Assembly (NCBI RefSeq): GCF_002138415.1
Contig: NZ_CP015612.1
Span: 412,001-476,000 of the forward strand
Origin: Stenotrophomonas maltophilia
Lineage (GTDB): Bacteria > Pseudomonadota > Gammaproteobacteria > Xanthomonadales > Xanthomonadaceae
Direction: 5' to 3'
DNA: 64,000 nt
In this document: in pieces, positions 59,172-64,000 of the stretch
Layout: every line of letters begins with the position of its first letter
Position numbering within the stretch: position 1 is the stretch's first letter
Made by a program: the position numbers and the translations under genes
The notes under the pieces: model-generated
Databases searched by the model: none
What the model was told of the DNA's origin: nothing
Seen by the model: the letters and a program-made list of their open reading frames with translations, nothing else

Positions 59172-59585
59172 ATGAAAGTGATGGTGATCGTGAAGGCCAA
59201 CGCCGACTCCGAAGCCGGCCGCATGCCCAGCGAACAGGAATTGTCCGAAATGGGCGCCTTCAACGAACAACTCGTGGCCGCCGGCATCATGCTGGCCGGT
59301 GAAGGCCTGCACGCCACCCAGCGCGGCCGCCGCATTCACTTCGGCGGCGCGGCACCCAAGGTCGAGGCCGGTCCGTTCGGTCCTGCCAGCGAACAGATCG
59401 CCGGCTTCTGGCTGTGGGAGGTGCGGTCGCTGGATGAGGCGGTTGAATGGGCCAGCCGTGCGCCGTTCGGCAGTGGCGGCACCCTCGAACTGCGCCCCTT
59501 GATCTCCGCTGAAGACTTCGGCGAAGCCTTCACCCCCGAATTACAGCAGCAGGAACAGCGTCTGCGTGCACAGCTTGAAGGTTGA
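59172..59585 (+). CDS. YciI/DGPF-family protein
   Basis: 137 residues from the ATG at 59172. Pattern: MKVMVIVKANADSEAGRMPS, EMGAFNEQLVAAGIMLAGEGLH, KVEAGPFGPASEQIAGFWLWEVRSLDEAVEWASRAP and TLELRPL. The DGPF core is here AGPFG. First gene of the run leading to the ECF42 sigma factor. Proteins of this family are ferredoxin-like dimers of unknown role, predicted to be targets of that sigma factor. Confidence 0.9.
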   Translation: MKVMVIVKANADSEAGRMPSEQELSEMGAFNEQLVAAGIMLAGEGLHATQRGRRIHFGGAAPKVEAGPFGPASEQIAGFWLWEVRSLDEAVEWASRAPFGSGGTLELRPLISAEDFGEAFTPELQQQEQRLRAQLEG

Positions 59586-59599
59586 CCCGATTCATTTCC

Positions 59600-59627
59600 C
59601 CCGCCGGGCATGGCCCGGCGCTACCAC
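59600..59627. repeat. Single SMAG-type palindrome
   Basis: CGCCGGGCATGGCCCGGCG followed by CTAC. Confidence 0.7.
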
Positions 59628-59653
59628 CCTGAAACCCACGACGGAGCATTGCC

Positions 59654-60076
59654 ATGAAATTGATTCCCTTCCTCGGCTTCAACGGCCAGGCCCATGAGGC
59701 GATGGCGTTCTATGCCAAGGCACTCGGTGGCCAGGTCACCTCGGAAATGAAATACCGCGATATGCCCCCCTCCGATGGCTCGCCGGGCTGCAACGAGATG
59801 CCGCCGGAAACCCTGGACCACGTCGCGCACAGCCAGCTGGAAATCGGTAGCGCCATCGTGATGGCGGCCGACGGTCCCGGCGGTGGCGAGGGTGGCTCGA
59901 CCACCATCAATGTCGACGTCGACAGCATCGAAGAAGCCGAACGCGTGTTCGCCGCGCTGGCCGACGGTGGCCAGGTGCAGATGCCGATCGCCGAAACGTT
60001 CTGGGCGCACCGCTGGGGCATGTTGATCGACCGCTACGGCAAGCCGTGGATGGTCAACTGCATGAAGCAGCCCTGA
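59654..60076 (+). CDS. VOC-superfamily protein, PhnB type
   Basis: 140 residues. The start MKLIPFLGFNGQAHEAMAFYAKALGGQVT and the C-terminal MPIAETFWAHRWGMLIDRYGKPWMVN are typical of PhnB-like proteins (vicinal oxygen chelate fold). The His/Glu metal positions of true glyoxalases are only partly present, so the role is uncertain. It belongs to the ECF42 gene string. Confidence 0.9.
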   Translation: MKLIPFLGFNGQAHEAMAFYAKALGGQVTSEMKYRDMPPSDGSPGCNEMPPETLDHVAHSQLEIGSAIVMAADGPGGGEGGSTTINVDVDSIEEAERVFAALADGGQVQMPIAETFWAHRWGMLIDRYGKPWMVNCMKQP

Positions 60077-60110
60077 GTCCTCTTTCTTTCATCCACAAGG
60101 AGCTTCACCG

Positions 60111-60521
60111 ATGAGTGCACCGCAACCGCAGATGATCTTCGTCAACCTGCCCGTGCAGGATCTGAACGCATCCAAGGCCTTCTTCACCGCGCTGGGCTAC
60201 AGCTTCAATCCGACCTACACCAACGACGACGCGGCCGGCATGGTCATCAGCGAAAGCATCTACGTGATGCTGCTGACCCAACCTTTTTTCCAGCAGTTCA
60301 CCAACAAGCCGATTGCCGATGCGCACACCCACACCGAAGTGATCAACGCACTCTCGGCACCCAGTCGCAAGGCAGTTGACGAGTTGGTGGACAAGGCCCT
60401 GGCCGCCGGCGCCAGCGAACCGCAACCGGCGCGCGACTACGGCTTCATGTACCAGCGCGGCTTCCAGGACCTGGATGGCCATCTCTGGGAGATCGCACAC
60501 ATGGACGGCGAACCGGGCTGA
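60111..60521 (+). CDS. VOC-superfamily protein, glyoxalase-like
   Basis: 136 residues. MIFVNLPVQDLNASKAFFTALGY at the start, the middle VMLLTQPFFQQFTNKPIADAHTHTEVINALSA and the end GFMYQRGFQDLDGHLWEIAHMD follow the glyoxalase/bleomycin-resistance pattern, in the lactoylglutathione-lyase-like subgroup often encoded with ECF42 sigma factors. AAGGAG precedes the ATG. Substrate unknown. Confidence 0.9.
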   Translation: MSAPQPQMIFVNLPVQDLNASKAFFTALGYSFNPTYTNDDAAGMVISESIYVMLLTQPFFQQFTNKPIADAHTHTEVINALSAPSRKAVDELVDKALAAGASEPQPARDYGFMYQRGFQDLDGHLWEIAHMDGEPG

Positions 60522-60544
60522 CGGCCGCCGCAGGGAGAATCCTC

Positions 60545-60901
60545 ATGGCTTACGTGGATGCTTACGTGCTGCCGTGCCCGCAGGACAAGGTGGTGGCCTA
60601 CCGCCGCCTTGCCCGCAAGGCCGGGGCGGTGTGGAAGGACCATGGCGCGCTGCAGTACATGGAATGCGTGGCTGACGATGTGGAACCAGGAAAGAGCGCG
60701 TCGTTCCCGCGTGCGGTCAAGGCCAAGCCTGGCGAAACGGTGATCGTCGCCTTCGTGGTGTTCCGTTCGCGCGCGGCGCGCGACCGTATCAACGCGAAAG
60801 TGATGGCGGACCCGCGGCTGGCATCGCTGGGCCCGAAGGACATGCCGTTCGATACCCGGCGCATGTTCTGGGGCGGCTTCAAGCCGATTGTTGAAGCGTG
60901 A
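60545..60901 (+). CDS. DUF1428 family protein
   Basis: 118 residues with the family's pattern: YVDAYVLPCPQDKVVAYRRLARKAGAVWKDHGALQYMECVADDV, FVVFRSRAARDRINAKVMADPR and FDTRRMFWGGFKPIV. DUF1428 has an alpha/beta ferredoxin-like (dimeric barrel) fold and no known reaction. It sits between the VOC gene (23 bases before) and the sigma factor gene, in one operon. Confidence 0.92.
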   Translation: MAYVDAYVLPCPQDKVVAYRRLARKAGAVWKDHGALQYMECVADDVEPGKSASFPRAVKAKPGETVIVAFVVFRSRAARDRINAKVMADPRLASLGPKDMPFDTRRMFWGGFKPIVEA

Positions 60902-60946
60902 GCTGCGGCGCTTGTGCGGGCCCGGTGCGCGTGCTGTGATCGGCGC

Positions 60947-62209
60947 ATGCTCGAGCCCGCACTGACGCAGCGTCTGGAAACCCTCTGGCGGATGGAGTCG
61001 CCGGTGTTGATCGCGCGCCTGGCGCGGCTGCTTGGGGGCGATGTCGGCCGTGCCGAGGAGCTGGCCCAGGACACCTGGCTGGCCGCGCTGGAGCGCTGGC
61101 CGGAGCAGGGCATCCCGGACAACCCCGGAGCCTGGCTGATGACCACTGCGCGCAACCGTGCCATCGATGTGCTGCGCCAGCACCAGCGGGTGGCGCAGCA
61201 GCATGCGCAGTGGGGCGAGGAACTGCATCCGGCACCCTTGCCGGCACCGGATGACAGCCAGGCGCTGGAAGATGATCTGGGTGACGACCTGCTGCGGCTG
61301 ATGTTCGTGGCCTGCCATCCGGTGTTGCCGGCCGACGCACGGGTGGCACTGACCCTGCGCCTGCTTGGTGGCCTGACTACCGTGGAGATCGCGCGCGCGT
61401 TCCTGCAGCCCGAGCCGACCATCGCCCAGCGCATCGTGCGCGCCAAGCGCACCCTGGCGCAGAAGCAGGTGCCCTACGAGGTCCCTCGCGCAGACGCGAT
61501 GCCCGAGCGGCTCGGCTCGGTGCTGGAGGTGATCTACTTGGTGTTCAACGAAGGCTATGCGGCCAGTGCCGGTGACGACTGGATGCGTCCGGCGCTGTGC
61601 GAGGAGGCACTGCGGCTCGCGCGCATTCTGGCGCACCGGCTGCCGATGCCGCCCGTGCTGGGCCTGCTGGCGCTGATGGAACTGCAGGCCTCGCGTGCCG
61701 CAGCACGGACCGATGCGCAGGGCGTGCCGGTGCTGCTGGACCAGCAGAACCGCGCGCGCTGGGACTGGCTGCAGATTGAACGCGGGCAGCAGGTGCTGGC
61801 GCGCGCGCTGGCCGCCGGTGGTGGTGGTGATCCCTATGTACTGCAGGCGCGCATCGCAGCGTGCCATGCAGCGGCGCGTCGCCCCGAGGATACCGACTGG
61901 CCGCGCATCGCAGCACTCTATACGCAGTTGCTGCAGGTGCAGCCTTCGCCAGTTGTCGCATTGAACCGCGTGGTGGCGGTACTGCGCAGCGACGGTGCCT
62001 TCGCGGCGTGGGCGCAGCTGCAGCCGTTGCTGGTGGACGCGCGACTGCGCGAGTACGCGCCGCTGCAGGTGGTACGCGGCGAGCTACTACAGAAGCTGGG
62101 GCGGGAGCAGGATGCACGTCACGCTTTTGCGGAAGCCGCCAGACTCAGCCAGAACCAGGCAGAGCGCGGCCTGCTGCGGCAAAGGGCCGGTCTGCCCCCC
62201 GCGGAGTGA
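60947..62209 (+). CDS. ECF42-type RNA polymerase sigma factor with TPR-like extension
   Basis: 420 residues from the ATG at 60947; an in-frame GTG at 60914 is less likely. Residues about 12-90 are sigma region 2 (AEELAQDTWLAALERWPEQGIPDNPGAWLMTTARNRAIDVLRQ), about 120-175 region 4 (DARVALTLRLLGGLTTVEIARAFLQPEPTIAQRIVRAKRTL). The long C-terminal helical extension with VLEVIYLVFNEGYAAS and LDQQNRARWDWLQIERG marks the ECF42 group. These have no anti-sigma factor; the extension controls them. The upstream DGPF, VOC and DUF1428 genes are the usual partners. Confidence 0.93.
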   Translation: MLEPALTQRLETLWRMESPVLIARLARLLGGDVGRAEELAQDTWLAALERWPEQGIPDNPGAWLMTTARNRAIDVLRQHQRVAQQHAQWGEELHPAPLPAPDDSQALEDDLGDDLLRLMFVACHPVLPADARVALTLRLLGGLTTVEIARAFLQPEPTIAQRIVRAKRTLAQKQVPYEVPRADAMPERLGSVLEVIYLVFNEGYAASAGDDWMRPALCEEALRLARILAHRLPMPPVLGLLALMELQASRAAARTDAQGVPVLLDQQNRARWDWLQIERGQQVLARALAAGGGGDPYVLQARIAACHAAARRPEDTDWPRIAALYTQLLQVQPSPVVALNRVVAVLRSDGAFAAWAQLQPLLVDARLREYAPLQVVRGELLQKLGREQDARHAFAEAARLSQNQAERGLLRQRAGLPPAE

Positions 62210-62316
62210 CCGCGACGAAGGCAGCACTTGTCGGCAGGCCCGCGAGCCGTTATGTTTCGCGCCCAGTGGGCGCATGAGCGTCCGCTTTCCGTGCGTAATG
62301 ACCGAGGAGCGGTTGG

Positions 62317-63513
62317 ATGTATTCAAGGACGAAGAGCGCATCGCGCGCTTTTGCGCGCCTGCTTGCCTGTGCTCTGTGCCTGGCCGTGTGGCCGATGGCC
62401 ACGCAGGCGGCAGACAAATCGCAGCAGGCCTATTGGGCCGGTTTTGCCTATACCGCTGATGCCGCTGCCGTGCAGGCGACCACGCCGCATGCGCACGCCG
62501 TGCTGGAAAAGCGTGGCTTGATCCCGCTCAACCAGACCCTGGCGCAGGGGCTCAAGCGTCGCCCGCCGGCCAATCTGGAACTGATCGACCAGCCGGTGGC
62601 GATGCTCGACGGCACCACCAGTGCCACCGTGCTGGCCGCAGCGCTGGACCGCGAGCTGGTGTCGGTCGAGCCGATCGGCAACCAGTACAAGGTGCTGGTG
62701 GAAGTGGCGCTTCAGGCGCTGTTCTTCGACTTCCGCGAGCGCCAGGTGATCGCGTCCTATCCGCTCACCCTGCAGCGCATCGATGTGCAGGATTACCGCC
62801 CCGACAACGACGATATCGATGCGATCGTCGCCGATCTGCTGTACGGCAACGCTGCGACCAGCCTGTCGCAGGTACTGGCCGCCAGCCTCGCCCAGGCCAA
62901 GCTGCCCGATGCCGCCGTGCGTCGCCTGCAGGTCGGTGGCGTGACCCTGTCCGACGCGGTCCGCGCCAAGCTGCCCGACCCGAAGTGGGACGCCCCGCTG
63001 CGCGCCACGCTGGCCCATGAACTGTCCAAGACGCTGTCGTCCAATACCGGTGTCGGCCTGCTGCCGCCGGCCTCGGGCCAGGCGATCGGTGGTGCGATGG
63101 CGGCGCGCTTTGCCGACGGCAAGGTCTACCAGCTGAAGATCCCCGAGCCGGACTACGTCATCAACCTGCAGGTGGATGCGTTGAAGAACGGCGTGATCGA
63201 AGAAACCCCGGCGATGAAGACGATGCTGTTCGGTGCGTTCTTCACCGCCAAGGTGACCGAGCCGTTCTCCGGCAAGGTCTATTTCGAACAGCCGCTGCGC
63301 AAGGGCGCCACCAAGGTGGTGCCGGTCACGCAGTGGCAGGTTGACCAGTGGTCGGCCAGCTACGAAACCCTGCTGGCCGGTTTCGACGCCTTCGCCGGCG
63401 CCGCCGCCAAGCGCGCCGATTCGCGCGGCTGGCTGGACGAACAGAAGCCGGGCGGCCGCCCGTTGCAGCAGCAGACCCAAGCCCTCCAGGAGTTGATCAA
63501 GTCATGTCGTTGA
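62317..63513 (+). CDS. Exported protein of unknown function
   Basis: 398 residues with a signal peptide (FARLLACALCLAVWPMATQAA, cleavage after about residue 31). The mature protein has an alternating helix/strand pattern (ATVLAAALDRELVSVEPIGNQYKVLVEVALQALFFDFRERQVIASYPLTL) and a second half with QLKIPEPDYVINLQVDAL. No family recognised. Its stop lies inside the start of the next gene (10-base overlap), so the two are coupled and may act together in the periplasm. Confidence 0.85.
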   Translation: MYSRTKSASRAFARLLACALCLAVWPMATQAADKSQQAYWAGFAYTADAAAVQATTPHAHAVLEKRGLIPLNQTLAQGLKRRPPANLELIDQPVAMLDGTTSATVLAAALDRELVSVEPIGNQYKVLVEVALQALFFDFRERQVIASYPLTLQRIDVQDYRPDNDDIDAIVADLLYGNAATSLSQVLAASLAQAKLPDAAVRRLQVGGVTLSDAVRAKLPDPKWDAPLRATLAHELSKTLSSNTGVGLLPPASGQAIGGAMAARFADGKVYQLKIPEPDYVINLQVDALKNGVIEETPAMKTMLFGAFFTAKVTEPFSGKVYFEQPLRKGATKVVPVTQWQVDQWSASYETLLAGFDAFAGAAAKRADSRGWLDEQKPGGRPLQQQTQALQELIKSCR

Positions 63514-64000
63514 TGCGTACCATCCTGCTCATCCTCATCGCCCTGGTGGTGGCCTCGCCGGTCGCTGCACAGACTGCCAGTTCGCGCGGTACCGGTTCGG
63601 CCAGCTACGGCCTGCGCCTGAGTGCCGACACCCGTGCCCAGGCCCTGAACAAGGCCAAGGTCAATGCACTGGAGGCGTACATCGCCGAAACCGGTGCGGC
63701 CAAGCTGCGCCTGTTCGAAGCGCGTCGCGCCGAGTTCATCGGCGAGATCGACCGCTACGTGCTCAGTGCCGTGCAGCTGTCGGACACCGAAGACAAGAAG
63801 GCCAAGACCTACAGCGTCACCGTCCGTGCAGAGATCAACACCACCCTGCTGCAGACCAAGCTGGATGCCGGCTCGGCCGTGGCCGGTGCCACTGCCGCAC
63901 AGCGCTCGCTGCTGACCTTCCTGTTCATGGCGCGCTCGCAGGACACCGTGCAGTCGTTCCAGGACAAGGAATACCGCCGCACCGACGTCAGCTCCAGCTA
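63504..64000 (+). CDS. Exported protein, partial (runs out of window)
   Basis: The first 165 codons. Signal peptide MSLMRTILLILIALVVASPVAAQ, then a soluble domain (GTGSASYGLRLSADTRAQALNKAKVNALEAYIAETG, AEFIGEIDRYVLSAVQLSDTEDKKAKTYSVTVRAEINTTLLQTKL). The pattern of an Ala-rich helix followed by strands resembles LPP20/FlgT-like N-terminal domains, with low certainty. It overlaps the preceding gene by ten bases. The 3' end is not in the window. Confidence 0.85.
   Translation, partial: MSLMRTILLILIALVVASPVAAQTASSRGTGSASYGLRLSADTRAQALNKAKVNALEAYIAETGAAKLRLFEARRAEFIGEIDRYVLSAVQLSDTEDKKAKTYSVTVRAEINTTLLQTKLDAGSAVAGATAAQRSLLTFLFMARSQDTVQSFQDKEYRRTDVSSS

Overview
The window looks like chromosome of the Stenotrophomonas maltophilia complex (Xanthomonadaceae). 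The DNA is GC-rich, and intergenic gaps are filled with short GTAG-ended palindromes of the SMAG type known from S. maltophilia. Four proteins carry the C-terminal XVIPCD signal of Xanthomonadales type IV secretion effectors. Housekeeping genes (glnE, aceE, cycA) are of the gammaproteobacterial type. No tRNA, rRNA, CRISPR array, integrase or replication origin was seen.

Region by region. 1-9.9 kb: the 3' end of glnE, a sevenfold 112-bp tandem palindrome, a VUT/YhhQ-type transporter, a row of small secreted proteins with a DUF2145 protein, an ELM1-family protein, a RutE-like nitroreductase, a YceI lipoprotein, and a siderophore-interacting flavoprotein in an operon with a PadR repressor that has clear palindromic operators. 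10.3-13.1 kb: aceE with promoter and terminator. 13.1-23.7 kb: an accessory, visibly A/T-richer defence island. It starts with an overlapping pair, a membrane-anchored degenerate dCTP-deaminase/dUTPase-fold protein and a dCMP deaminase. A modification-restriction cluster follows: Vsr endonuclease, C5-cytosine methyltransferase, two unrecognised proteins, a MutL/MORC-like GHKL ATPase, a PD-(D/E)XK nuclease and a Z1-domain ATPase. 24-33.6 kb: a degenerate and an intact copy of a small gene preceded by a strongly structured non-coding stretch, then a type IV effector region. It has four XVIPCD proteins: one of unknown toxin type with a probable immunity lipoprotein, two paralogues with a His-before-Cys NlpC/P60-like head, and one XVIPCD with no toxin domain.

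33.8-48.3 kb: ordinary chromosome: hydrolase, deacetylase, methyltransferase, a divergent dmeR/dmeF metal-efflux pair with an operator palindrome, a divergent MerC/CobW pair around a Zur-like box, an ABC-F ATPase with a hairpin-rich leader, and a LysR regulator facing a serine hydrolase/MFS operon. 48.3-59.1 kb: EAL phosphodiesterase, cycA, lytic transglycosylase, TPR protein and an NHL-propeller/M23 fusion. Between these genes lie four copies of a repeat whose conserved core sits between inverted arms that differ from copy to copy; one copy is split by an IS3-family insertion. 59.1-62.2 kb: an ECF42-type sigma factor at the end of a DGPF/YciI, VOC and DUF1428 gene string. 62.3-64 kb: two overlapping secreted-protein genes, the last running out of the window.

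Two themes stand out. Defence and competition genes are concentrated between aceE and 33.6 kb. Palindromic repeats have shaped gene ends: at four minus-strand genes the TAG stop codon is read from the CTA/CTAC edge of a repeat, and one plus-strand gene reads through a repeat.
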